This document shows positions 30,609 to 41,821 of a DNA stretch of 64,000 nt, piece by piece (position 1 is the stretch's first letter; each line of letters opens with the position of its first letter). The notes under the pieces were generated by a model that was given only the letters and a program-made list of their open reading frames with translations, was not told where the DNA came from and did not search any database. A program made the position numbers and the translations under genes. This DNA comes from Lotus japonicus. Its lineage: Eukaryota; Streptophyta; Magnoliopsida; Fabales; Fabaceae. Location of the stretch: contig NC_080045.1 in the NCBI RefSeq assembly GCF_012489685.1, forward strand, positions 5,027,001 to 5,091,000, read 5' to 3'.

Positions 30609-30941
30609 GGGGGAGTATTTCGTCTTATGCTCTTACTATTTTTTTTCCACCTTCATTCTTTTTGCTTATGACAAAAAGGGGGAGAACTTATAGTATCTTG
30701 ACAACTCCTATATTATTTAGCTCAGAATCTAGATATTACTAACGTTGATATTAAGTATTAGATTCAGGGGGAGCTTAGCTCAGAATCAAGCACGAGTCTT
30801 GGATTCAGAAGGAGCAAGATAAACTATACACATCAGGATAAGTTTTAACTCTGATACCTTATACTCTGAGTGTATTCAGTTTATTTGTTTAGAGTTGTTC
30901 ATCAAAATACATGGTTTTGTCATCATCAAAAAGGGGGAGAT
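30609..30941 (+). other. SIRE B 3' untranslated region and polypurine tract
   Basis: Non-coding. Contains two AAAAAGGGGGAGA-like purine tracts, at about 30675-30686 and 30929-30941; only the second abuts the LTR. Confidence 0.7.
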
Positions 30942-32153
30942 TGTAAGATCAAGATTTGGTCATGTGGTACAACTCTATGTTTTGATGATAACAAGTATTT
31001 ATTTGTGGATGAACAACTATGATACTCTAATGTTTGTCTTGAGTGTTTTGACAAACAGGTTCTGATTCTGACACCAGAAGATATATTCGTCAGAAGTTCT
31101 GAAGATCAGAAGATCTAAAGATCAGAGGATCTGAGGATCAGAGGATCTGAAGATCAGAAGATCTGAAGATCAGAGGATCTGAGGATCAGAGGATCAGAAG
31201 ATCAGAGGATCAGAAGATCTGAGGATCAGAAGATCTGAAGACCAGAAGCTCTGAGGGACCAGAGGCTCTGAAGGTCCAGAAGCTCTGAAGGTCCAGAAGC
31301 AGAAGTTACGAAGGTTAGAGGATCCAAGCATCCCTCTGACTCTGATCACCAAGCTTCACAAGTTCCAACACGAAGCATAGCTCTGATCAGATGTCATTGG
31401 TTAAAGGCAAATGTCTCTATCAAGAAGTACAAGAGCAGTGTACTATTCTGACAAGCCTACCTACCAAGGTTCAGCCACAGCAGGTTCTGGAAGTTCCAGA
31501 AATGCCCTCCAACGGTCATATTCTCTCAACAGAAATATCCTTTGCACCTTGGACTATAAAAGGCTGAAGAAAAGAAGAAAGCTAAGTGAGAGAAACCAAG
31601 AGCTGCAATACAAGAAAAGATTCAAGCCTCTACTTTCTTCATCTGTTCTTATTTGGTTTACACTCAGCTTATTTAGAAGCAAACCTTTGTAAACACCAAC
31701 CTCAAACAGTTGTTTGATTTTCCTTAAGGGACCGGGTAGGTCAGTATCCTTAAGAAGACTAAGAGAGTGAATCTTAGTGGTGATTCCTTTAGGAGATCAA
31801 GCTTGATCGGATCCTAGAGAAGACTAAGAGAGTGAATCTTAGTGTGAGCTAAGTCAGTGTATTGTTAGTCACTTGTAGGTTTCAAGTGCAGTTGTAACAA
31901 TTATCTGATTAGTGGATTGCCTTCATTCTAAGAAGGAAGAAATCACCTTAACGGGTGGACTGGATTAGCTTGAGGGATTTATCAAGTGAACCAGGATAAA
32001 ATACTTGTGTGCTTTTCTCTTCTCTCTATCTTTATCCGCTGCACCATCTATCTCAGAGAAACCGAAAAGATTTACTTTAAATCTTAAGGGGAAAGTTTTT
32101 ATAGTGAAAACGCTATTCAACCCCCCCCCTTCTAGTCGTTTTTCACACCTTCA
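30942..32153 (+). repeat. 3' LTR of SIRE B
   Basis: Nearly identical to the 5' LTR except for about 33 extra bp in the GATCAGAGGATCTGA array (31103-31250), a longer C tract (nine instead of six) near 32121, and a few substitutions. Confidence 0.9.
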
Positions 32154-33229
32154 CTTACTCCTCTAGAGTCTAACTAAGTGATAGTAAACCAACAAGTCTA
32201 GTCTCTCAGTGTATTTAGTACACAATCATATAACTTATGGTTTCATAACATTCAAAAGAATACTTAGGCATCTCCAACATTGAATCTATTGACTTAGACT
32301 ATCTCTACTTAAAGTAATCATGCGAACTAACCATTTAATGACTACACGACAATCATAAACTTCCAGAGATTTAGATCTTAATTCTCTACAATCAAGTGCT
32401 TAACATAACCTACCTACCAACTCGACTAATCATCGATCAAATCTAATCAATCCTCCTATCATAGTCCATGCCAGTTGTAATTCCAAATATCACCCCCTCA
32501 ATATTCAGTTGATCAGGCTGAATATGTTGGCGATGGAAATTCAGAAAAACCCACTAGTAAGGCCAATGAGTCTATCTCATCAAGTTGTCACATCTAATCT
32601 TAGATCATCTCTTAATCTATTCAATCTCTAACAATTTTGTCTTGAAAAAGACACAACCTTAATTCCTGGAATTCATACAACATCTCATTAGGATTCATTC
32701 TTAGCTTCTATCTCTCCTTACTAGCTTATACTAGTCTAAGACAAGCTTCAAGGGTTAACGAAATTCTCTAAACCCTATATAACTTCTATACTTAAATACA
32801 AACAACGGTCGAAGGAATGAGTCTCATACTTATACCCTATTACTATCAGAAGAATAGCAATCTCTACTTGAAATACCACATGATAGTGCAGGAACTAACA
32901 ATAACGGTTAAAGTTTTGGTGGAAGCAGTAACCACCAAGTCAAAGCAAGCAGTCAGTGCTCAAAGCAGTGATAGCAAGCAAGAAGCTTTCTACTACGCTA
33001 AAGAAAGAAAACAAGCCGTCAACAGGATTGCCCTCAGCAAGCAACCCTCAAATGATGCCCTAATAACTACACATTGTTTCCTTAGGAAACAATTCAAACG
33101 ATCTATAAAGTAACACTCAGTCAATCGACCAAAACCCAATTGATCGATTACAGAGTTCACACAACCTAGCACAGAAGACCTATTCCCCAACAAGCTCTGG
33201 TTATCGCAACCAAAGCTCTGATACCACAA
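32154..33229 (-). other. Internal domain of the giant-LTR element, 5' part, with primer-binding site
   Basis: The minus strand begins TTGTGGTATCAGAGC directly at the LTR, complementary to the 3' end of initiator tRNA-Met. About 1.08 kb follow without a gag start or zinc knuckle. The short frames here (for example 32817-33113) have no recognised domain. Confidence 0.65.
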
Positions 33230-33942
33230 TGTAACACCCCGATTTTCGGGTGCCACGGTAGTAACATGTTAAAGTAAATATGCAATCTTTTCCAAAAGGG
33301 ATTTATAAATGTGAGTATTTATTTATTTTTTCCTTTTCGAAGTGTTTCTAAAATATGTAATGCATACTCCCAACCGTAAATAATTTACATCTGGCCTCGA
33401 TCAAGGCACAGCATAGAGTACATGACAAATAAACTAAGATCCAACAACGGACTCACTATGCAATGACTCCATAAATCCGATATACTCCCTATGATTTCCA
33501 CACTGAGTAACCATAGGAAAGCAATGCACCGGAACCTACCCGAAACCTTAAATACAAATCATAAAATGATCCTGCAAGCTTAAACCAATAACGGTAATCT
33601 TTTCTACCCAAAGGCTCTAGCCCTACACCCGACTCTATTCTTCGAGTCTTCTATAGATCTTCCAAGTGGAGTAGCATCTGCTCACATCACCTCCTTTCGT
33701 CGTCTGGCAGCAGGCCGACCGCCCAAACACAAACATACAAACAAAGCCAAGGCGCTAGGGTCAACTCACAGAAATAAGTAGATATACACTCAACATGTGA
33801 TATGGGGTATAGATATATGTTGATATATACATATATATAAACAATCCTAGCATGTTATGGCTCTAACAATGCTTCAATAATCAAACAGCACACAGTTCAA
33901 GTCAGAATGAATGTATGCGTGATATGCAATCATGATCCGGAT

Positions 33943-34170
33943 TTGTGACGCGTTCCCGTTCGCCACAAGTGAAGCATTCCCGTTCTTCACTATGGATGAA
34001 CCATTCCCGTTATTCATCCTGGATGAACCATTCCCGTTATTCATCCTTGGTGAACCATTCCCGTTATTCACCATATGATGAACCATTCCCGTTATTCATC
34101 ATTAATGCAGGGTGAACCATTCCCGTTATTCACCATGAGATGCACAGGTGAACCATTCCCGTTTTTCACC
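33943..34170 (-). repeat. Hairpin array 1, copy in the 5' LTR
   Basis: Same eight units as 12027-12254, at an offset of 21,916 bp. The last unit has one loop-edge change (GTTTTTCACC instead of GTTATTCACC); stems are otherwise kept. Confidence 0.85.
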
Positions 34171-34257
34171 CGATTGATGCAATATGGTTAGCCAAACAAC
34201 GAATCGTCCTTACCACGTAAGTGTTTAGCTCAAAACCCAAACTCACAACAAACCCAA

Positions 34258-34559
34258 GAGTTAGTGTCGGTCAATACAACACAACTCGGAGTAAGTGTCG
34301 GTCAATACAACACCACTCCACCAACAAGAATACACAAGGGTCTAGTGTCGGTCAATACAACACAGCCCAAACAACAAGAGCACTAAGTGTCGGTCAATAC
34401 AACACGGCTCCAACAACAAGATAACCCAAAATCAAAGCCAGAGTCAGTGTCGGTCAATACAACACGACTCGGAGTTAGTGTCGGTCAATACAACACAACT
34501 CCCACCACAAAACCCACAAACAAAGCCCAGAGCCTGTGCCGGTCAATACAACACGACTC
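34258..34559 (-). repeat. Hairpin array 2, copy in the 5' LTR
   Basis: Same seven units as 12342-12643, with no difference noticed by eye. Confidence 0.85.
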
Positions 34560-37500
34560 GAACAACACTCCCAAGAGTACTAGAGTACTCGGTGACTTTC
34601 AATCATCACCATAGCTCACCTCAGTGGCTTTCCCGATTCCAATAACTCTCCAAACCCACAACAAAGTCGACTTTTCCCCGTCTTTCGTAAATATTTTCCC
34701 CTTCAGTTCTCCTATGCTTAAACGTTAATAAAAATTGTTTCAATTCGAATTAGTCAAGTTATGAGTTTATTTCTCAAAGTCTAAGTTTCCCAAGTCTTTA
34801 TTTTTTCAAAGCTCTATCATTCTAAGTTTTCAAAGATCAACCACCCAAAATACATTTCCCGGGGAAAGTCTAAGAATTCCAACATATGGCTAAGTCTCAA
34901 ACCCCACATTTGGACTTGCCTAGGGTTGTTCATCCAACCCGAAATATCAAAGATCACCAGATCAATGAATCTCCACTCCGAAATTGCGTCAAAACGCTCA
35001 ATCCAACAAAAGCACAACATCACAAGTATGGAAAAGCATCATAACATCAACTCATCATCAAAAAAAACATCAGATAAAGCATAAGTCGAATTTATCGACG
35101 CCTATCATGCAGTCATAGCTAATATGTAAGTTGCCCTAACCTTAGGCGCTTTCCTTACTAAGTTGCGACTCAAATCAAATCCAGTCATATCTTTGCTTTC
35201 CCGTGTTGGCTCACTTCCGTCTGTTCTTTGGCTTCGTCGTCAAGCGCTTCCGTTATTCATACCCTTCATAAGTACACATAACATAATCACTAATTGAGCT
35301 ACCTACTTTCCAAGTCTAAAGCTACACTCTCAAGCAATTGACTCGACGAAATCACAAGTTAAACTCAATCTCCTTAATGGTTATAAACCATCAAGATCAA
35401 CCTCAGAAATTAAGATAAGTCATCATAATGACAACAAAGCAATAACAAAGCTTCAAAATCTTATGACTTAGTAAATCAACTTTAAAACCAAATACTCATA
35501 TGCTTGTCAAAATAGATAAGTACACATTACTAGTACTTACTCCTCTCATTTTCCTTAGAGATCTCAGTCTCTAATAGGATACTCATTGAGGTATTTTCGC
35601 AATACTACACACCACTTCCCGTTAAAGCAATTAACACAACATCTGCAATAGCATTCTCCTATCATCCTCCTTAAGTAATCTCTTCCCGTTTTCTATTCCA
35701 TAATCCTCTTTATCCTCAATACTTACTTATCAAGTCACCTACAACAACTTAATGTCTCAACTCGCTCTCACGATCTATTCCTCAAGCCAACGTTGTATCA
35801 TTATCAATTCTTATCAAAACCACTAACTCTTATCAAGTAATCCATAAACCATAGTTAACTTCCAAGGCAACCAACTCTTCTTATCTAATGATTATGTACT
35901 TATTCATGACTCATAAGCTCCTTCAAAACGATCGAATCATTTCTCTTAAACTTAAACTCGCGATATCTCATTAGACACACAACCCTAGTCTCTTCGAAAC
36001 TCCACTTTGGTTCTACAAAAATCCCAACTTATAGATAAGTCATCAATCTCTAAGAAATAACTTCTAGTCCTCAATCAATCCCTTAATCACTTCTAAGTCC
36101 TTGAACTTCCAAAGTTTCAAATCTAGACCTTCTAGAACCAAGTATTTATAGTAAAGCTCATAGACTTCTTGGAATTCAAGATTCAATCCTAAGTCATCTT
36201 CCAACATCAAGATTGCAAACATAACTTAATCTATTCTAATTAATACCTTTCGGAGTCTAATTCCTCACTCGGAAATCCAAACTTAATTGCTCTAACTCTA
36301 TCCAATCTTGTTATTCCTAAGCATCCATCGACTAGCGAGATAGTATCAATACACTTATTCCCTAACACTCCGACAACTTGTTCGACTTTCAAAACTTTTC
36401 GCAATCGCTTTTTAACGAATAAATGTGTGTGAACTCAAACGTTCTCTATTTTCATAAACGGATAAACAACGTACGTAAGTAAGTTTAAAAATATGTCTTC
36501 CTACTCCAACGCATTGCAATATCGATTAAAATAAAAGGTTTTCTCATCTTTTTCCCAAAGCAATTCTTTTCACTTGAAATAACTAATTTTGTCAAACGAT
36601 TATAAACTGTACAGCAACTTTAGCTAATTGTTAAATACGTCAAATGAACTCCGAAAAATCTAATATTTTTATCCTGGCTTCATCTACAGGTTTTGTAAAT
36701 CCTCATAAATTTTCAAGTCTAAATTCAAAGTACAAAATTCAGGAAAAATCGAATACTACAGCAGTTCGTGAGAAACGGGACAGCTTAACCCGTGCTCACC
36801 AAAATGCGTATAACTTGAGCTAGACAAATCGAAACGAAACGAAACCAGTGGCAAAAGTTTGCTCACAGAAAAAGCTACAACTTTTATGAAGAACACAGTT
36901 CGAAAATATTAACCGAAACATACGATTTTAACAGAACAGCGGCTACTACTTTTGAAAACAACAACAGTTTTATGTGAGTTTTCGCAAAAGCTTTTCAAGC
37001 ACATTAAGGCTTAAAACAAAATCCTTAAAACCCCCAAAACCACTTAACTCAAAGGAAAAAACTTTTTAGAAAACTTAATACATTAACATAAAACTCTACT
37101 CAACCACTCAACCTTCGTAAAGAGATTAGTAAAACATATTACATTAGAAATATATATTTTCTTCAGCCAATTAGCAGTAGAAAGAGTTTCAAATATGTTT
37201 TATATTAAAGTAGACTCTTGGGGCTTTCTAAAAAGTGGTCATACACCTAAAACGGATAAAAGATGAGAGAGTTATGCAATTTTCAAGTTGGAGAACCGAA
37301 ACAGGGAATTGTCCCCTGCAGGTTCTGTTAGTGACGGAAAAACAGAGCTTTGTGACGGAAAAACTGATGTTTGTGACGGACTTCATAACAGAACGTGGTT
37401 TTGAAATTTCCAACATGTTCTCAGCACCATAACACTATCTCAAACCATTTTGATTCATCTAAACCCCAGATAAATTTAGAAATCAAATATACAAACATAC

Positions 37501-38879
37501 TAATCAAGAAATTAAGGCTTTTACCAAGGAAAATGAGAAGATGATGTGCCGGTGGCGTCCTCTGCGTGGTGGAGCTCACGGTGGTGGTGCTTGGGTCCTT
37601 TCATGGGGGTCTCCATTCAAAACCAGAAGAAGGAGAACAAAGATGGTGGATTGTTAGGCTCCATGGAGAGCAAGGAACGGTGGTGGTTAGAAGATGGAGC
37701 AAATATGTGATGAGAAGGGGTGTGTGTGGCTTTCATATTGGTGGTGGTGCCATGTTTGTTGCTGCAAGTTAGAAAGGAGAAGAATCATGGTGATAGTGAT
37801 GGTGTGATCAGCGGTTGCAAGAGGGAGAGTAGAGGTGGTGGCTCATGGACTGGTTGTCCATGGAGAAGAAAAGGATGTGGAGATGCTGATCAAAAGAGAA
37901 AGAGGAACGGTGGGGAGTTGTTGCAGCAAATAAAAGAAGGAGATAAAGTAGGTAACAAAGAAAGAAAAGAAGAAGAAAAGGAGAAGAAAGGAAGAAAGAG
38001 CAGAAATGGGTCTGCTGAAGAAAGAAAGAAAACGTGAAGGAAGAAAAAGAAATAGTGAGGAAGAGAGAAATGAGAGTGAGTCGAGGATGAGGTGGATGGA
38101 GGGATAAGGATGGTGAGATATTTTCTAATTATATTTTGAGAAGATATATATTTTTTTAAAATCGGTACGAATTGATTTAGACACTGAATGATTTACCTCA
38201 TAGAGTTAAGATAAAAATATAAGGGTGATATATTATTATCCCAAAAATTATGAGGAACTCTATGAAATGATAAAATATAAATTTGAATCACTTTGAGCAA
38301 AATAAAATGATTCATAGACCAAGAAAGAAGTAGAAACTGAGCTAAAGAATAACTGTGAGACAATTAGAACAAATATGACGTCGTCATATTATGCGTATAA
38401 GTCAAGTATAAATTATAAGAAAATGACAATAGTACTTATCATCATTTGAAAGAAAAAGACAATTGTCAGATAGCTCACGGAGCGTTGAATTGAGTTTATC
38501 GAATAAAACAAAAGTTATGGCTTATTAAAAATAAGAAGACTAATGATATTATTTCTATTTTCAATGAAACTATAGAAAATAAAATATTTTGAAATTAATT
38601 ATCATTTAAATGATTTCCTTGATTCGTAATTAAAATCAAGTCAAGAAAATAACTTTAAAAATAATAATAGATTATAAACACTCAATTAATTAATATAATA
38701 AAATTAAATAACTAATGTAGTTATTTATTTCAGGGTCTTACAGAGCTCGCATAGCCTTCTTCTTCGTTCTTCACGTCGTGATTCAGAGGGAGAGAGAAGA
38801 AATCAAAAACCCATCTTTTAACCCTCTTCAGATCATGGGTCGAGTGAAGAAGAAGATGATGGGAGGAGATGACCATTGT

Positions 38880-39124
38880 AGCTTGGTTAGATCACGTGAG
38901 AAGCACATGTGTGTCCAGTCATCACTCTCTCTCCTGAATGATCACGTGAGAAACACGTGAGTAAGCCACGTAAGCTTCTCACGTTATATTTCTGACGGAA
39001 AGCTAACGGAAGACCAAAAGTGCAACTGTGTGTATAGTTGGGGGACGAGTTTTGCTAATTTTGAAGTTTAGGGACGATTTTCGCATGAAGGCAATAGTTG
39101 AGGGACCAAAAGTTCAATTAAGCC
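38880..39124 (-). repeat. MULE right terminal inverted repeat with ACGT/G-box cluster
   Basis: Longer partner of the left repeat. It holds three CACGTG palindromes (38893-38898, 38943-38948, 38954-38959) and two more ACGT cores near 38968 and 38981. CACGTG is the core bound by plant bZIP and bHLH factors. Whether it drives the adjacent GRF gene, whose upstream side faces this end, is inference. Confidence 0.8.
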
Positions 39125-40741
39125 TTAAAAGTACAGTTTCAGAAGAAACTCAAGTACTTGAAATGATTGAAAATGATGAGATTTCAATTAATTATGTCGT
39201 GAATAAAGTAAGATGGGATCGAAGCAAAGTCAACATTGATGACCTTTTTGCACATAGCACAATATTACATGTGTTAAACGATAATGAGGATCATGAGCCA
39301 AAATCTGTTAATGAATGCAAACAAAGAAATGATTGGCAAAAATGGAAAGACGCAATCGAGGCTGAGTTAAAATCGCTTGAGAAGCGTAAAGTTTTTGGGC
39401 CTGTAGCCCGTACACCTGAGGGTGTAAACCCAGTTGGATATAAATGGGTTTTTGTACGGAAAAGAAATGAAAATGGTAATATTGTCCGATATAAGGCAAG
39501 GCTTGTTTCCCAAGGTTTCTCACAAAGGCCTGAGATTGATTTTGAAGAAACATACTCTCCTGTGATGGATGCAACTACTTTTCGATACTTAATTAGTCTG
39601 GCAGTTTGTGAAAAGCTTGATTTGCGCTTAATGGATGTTGTTACAGCTTATTTGTATGGATAACTTGATACCGACATCTATATGAAACTCCCTGAAGGAT
39701 TTAAGTTGCCCGAAGCACACATTTCTAACAGTCGGGGTGATTATTCGATTAAATTGAATAAATTAATCTATGGTCTAAAGCAATCTGGGCGTATGTGGTA
39801 TAATCGCCTTAGTGAGTATTTGCTGAAAGAAGTATATAAAAATGATCCAATTTGCCCTTGCATATTCATGAAAAGGTCTGGGCATGAGTTCGCTATAATA
39901 GTTGTTTATGTCGATGACTTGAACATTATTGGAACTCCAGAAGAGCTTCCAAAAGTTGTAGATTGCCTAAAGAAAGAATTTGAGATGTAATACTTGGGAA
40001 GAACTAAATTTTGTCTAGGCCTACAAATTGAGTATCTAAATGATGGAGTATTTATGTACCAAGAGACTTATGTCGCAAAGGTACTAAAAAGATTCTGCAT
40101 GGAAAAATCACATCCATTGTGTACTCCAATGCTTGTAAGGTCATTAGATATGAATAAAGATCCTTTCAGGCCTAGAGAAAATGATGAAAAATTACTTGGT
40201 CCCGAAGTACCATACATGAGTGCGATCGGAGCATTAATATATCTTGCTAGTCATACTTGACCTGATATATCATTTTCCATTAACTTATTATCAAGATATA
40301 GTTCTACACCTACACGAAGACATTGGAATGGAATAAAACAAGTCTTTCGTTATCTTAAAGGCACAATGGATATGGGTTTATTTTTTCCTTATATGTCCAA
40401 ACTTGATCTGATTGGTTATGCAGATGCTGGATATTTGTCAGACCCGCATAATGGGAGATCTCAAATAGGCTATTTGTTTACTTGTGGTGGAACAGTCATT
40501 TCATGGAGATCTACGGAACAAACTATAACCGCCACCTCAGCTAGCCATGCAAAAATATTAGCATTACACGAGGCAAGTCGAGAATGCGTTTGGCTGAGAT
40601 CTGTGATTCAATGCATACTTGATACTTGTGGTTTGTCCTCTGAAAAAATGCAGCCAACAATCATATATGAAGATAACACTGCATGCATTGCTCAAACAAA
40701 GGAAGGATACATCAAGGGAGATAGAACAAAGCACATATCAC
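39125..40741 (+). pseudogene. Copia A pol, part 2: reverse transcriptase and RNase H
   Basis: Continues the frame interrupted by the MULE at 6447. Reverse transcriptase runs from about 39330 (WKDAIEAELKSL) through VGYKWVFVRKR, a domain-typical LIYGLKQSGRMWYNRL block and VVYVDDLNIIG. RNase H follows (YADAGYLSDPHNGRSQIGY, then YEDNTACIAQ). Three in-frame stops break it, at 39661, 39988 and 40258; the last sits in the conserved T-R-PDIS motif and looks like an Arg codon turned to TGA. The frame is otherwise kept throughout. It ends at TKHIS where solo LTR E was inserted. Confidence 0.88.
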
Positions 40742-41439
40742 TGTAAGGCCCAAGTTTTAAAGCTTTGGATAAGTGAATAAAATAAAAGAGTTTATTTGAT
40801 TAAGATAAATTTGTGAAGGAAAAAGGTTCAGGGAAAGTCCAGGAATTTATCGAAAAACCGATAGGAGTTATTGCACGATTAACCTACGCCTAATCCTAGG
40901 TCAAAGGTATTAGTGAATAGTTAATTTATACTTTAGGACGCGATGGAAACTAATTCCAAAAATCTTCAGAGAAATGTTAGAATTTCTCTTATTCGTCTAT
41001 AAACAAGTATTTCGATGCGAAACCCTGGAACGTACGAACGTCAAATTCCAATTCTCGGAAGTTTGCCGAAACGGAATCCCTGATAGTTCAAAAACCCTAA
41101 AATCGGCGGACGATGAAGACTTTTTCTATTCGGAGCTTCAAATGAAGATTCCACCCGCGATCGCCTACTTCTCTCGTTGTTTCTAATCTTTCTTCAGAAG
41201 GAAGTTTTCTCATCCGACATCCACTGCAAAAAGTAACTTATCGGGTAAAAAGGTTTTACACCGATTTTGCATTAGTCACCTAAAATAGAAGGAAACTTCT
41301 GTTGAGTTTTGGATTTCTGTCGTCAAAACCTATCTTAGAATTCACGGAGAACGAAGCCGGAAAAATAGGAATCACTCTTATATTTTTATTTTAACTCTAT
41401 GAGTTAAATCCTCCGGTATCTAAACTAATCTGTACCGGT

Positions 41440-41760
41440 TTACAAAATATCTTCTCAAAATATCTCCCTAAAATATCTATTCATTCTTATCCAGTCTTTG
41501 ATAAATATCTATTCATTCTTATCCAATCTTTGATAAATATCTATTCGTTCTTATCCAAACTTTGATAAATATCTATTCGTTCTTATCCAATCTTTGATAA
41601 ATATCTATTCGTTCTTATCCAATTTCTGATAAATATCTATTCAACCTTATCCGATCCTTGATAAATATCTACTCATCCTTATCTAATCTCTACAAAATAT
41701 CTTTACAAAATATCTTTACCAAAATATCTTCTCAAAAATATCTATCCATCCTTATCCATC
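41440..41760 (+). repeat. Tandem repeats in solo LTR E (unit about 38 bp)
   Basis: Seven or so imperfect copies of a unit containing GATAAATATCTATTCGTTC and TTATCCAATCTT run from about 41450 to 41700. A TATA box (CTATATATAGG, about 41811-41821) follows soon after, so the array probably lies in the U3 promoter region. Confidence 0.75.
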
Positions 41761-41810
41761 CACCTAGTCATCCTTATCCAAACTTTGCAAAATATCTTCC
41801 ATTTCCTTCA

Positions 41811-41821
41811 CTATATATAGG
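41811..41821 (+). promoter_or_regulatory. TATA box of LTR E
   Basis: CTATATATAGG lies downstream of the tandem repeats, in the sense direction of the LTR. The likely transcript start would be some 30 nt further on. Confidence 0.55.

Larger units (their letters stand above)
27159..32153 (+). mobile_element. SIRE-lineage copia element B, pol-deleted
   Basis: LTRs 27159-28335 (1177 bp) and 30942-32153 (1212 bp), TGTAAGATC...ACCTTCA, are flanked by the duplication CTTAC (27154-27158, 32154-32158). The primer site ATTGGTATCAGAGC follows at 28336 and the purine tract AAAAAGGGGGAGAT precedes the right LTR. The internal part holds a full-looking gag, a scrap of protease and a scrap of the integrase-reverse transcriptase linker; integrase, reverse transcriptase and RNase H are absent. 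Total 4995 bp. It lies in the internal domain of the giant-LTR element. Confidence 0.93.
11349..38742 (-). mobile_element. Giant-LTR, non-coding retrotransposon (LARD-like, Tekay/Del features)
   Basis: Two LTRs, 33230-38742 (5513 bp) and 11349-26366 (about 5.48 kb after removing the Tat insertion), are flanked by the duplication GAGCT (11344-11348, 38743-38747). In sense (minus) direction the LTR runs TGTAAGACC...GGGGTGTTACA. The primer site TTGTGGTATCAGAGC (33229-33215, initiator tRNA-Met) touches the 5' LTR. At the other end, the block TTTCGAGGACGAAACTTTC and the purine tract TTTTTGGGGGG precede the 3' LTR, which is the usual end of Tekay/Del chromovirus internal domains. After removing SIRE B, the internal domain is only about 1.86 kb and has no recognisable gene. 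It would depend on proteins from a coding relative. Confidence 0.88.
33230..38742 (-). repeat. 5' LTR of the giant-LTR element (5513 bp)
   Basis: The uninterrupted copy. From 3' to 5' on the minus strand it contains the inverted segment (33579-33713), two hairpin arrays (33943-34170 and 34258-34559), a long AT-rich body and a GA-rich stretch near 37900-38060. It ends at the duplication GAGCT. No coding gene was found in 5.5 kb. Confidence 0.9.
6448..39124 (+). mobile_element. MuDR-like transposon (MULE) inside copia A
   Basis: Long terminal inverted repeats begin GGTTTAATTGCACTTTTGG at 6448 and, on the opposite strand, GGCTTAATTGAACTTTTGG at 39124. They are flanked by a 9-bp target duplication, TTAAAAATA (6439-6447) and TTAAAAGTA (39125-39133), which is the hallmark of Mutator elements. 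The MULE's own DNA is 6448-11348 plus 38743-39124, about 5.3 kb; the rest is the giant-LTR insertion. It carries a mudrA-type transposase pseudogene on the plus strand and a GRF zinc-finger gene on the minus strand, transcribed towards each other. Confidence 0.92.

Noticed and set aside
33216..33229. Sequence resembling a tRNA-Met 3' end
   Set aside because: It is the primer-binding site of the giant-LTR element; no cloverleaf surrounds it. No tRNA or rRNA gene was found anywhere in the window.
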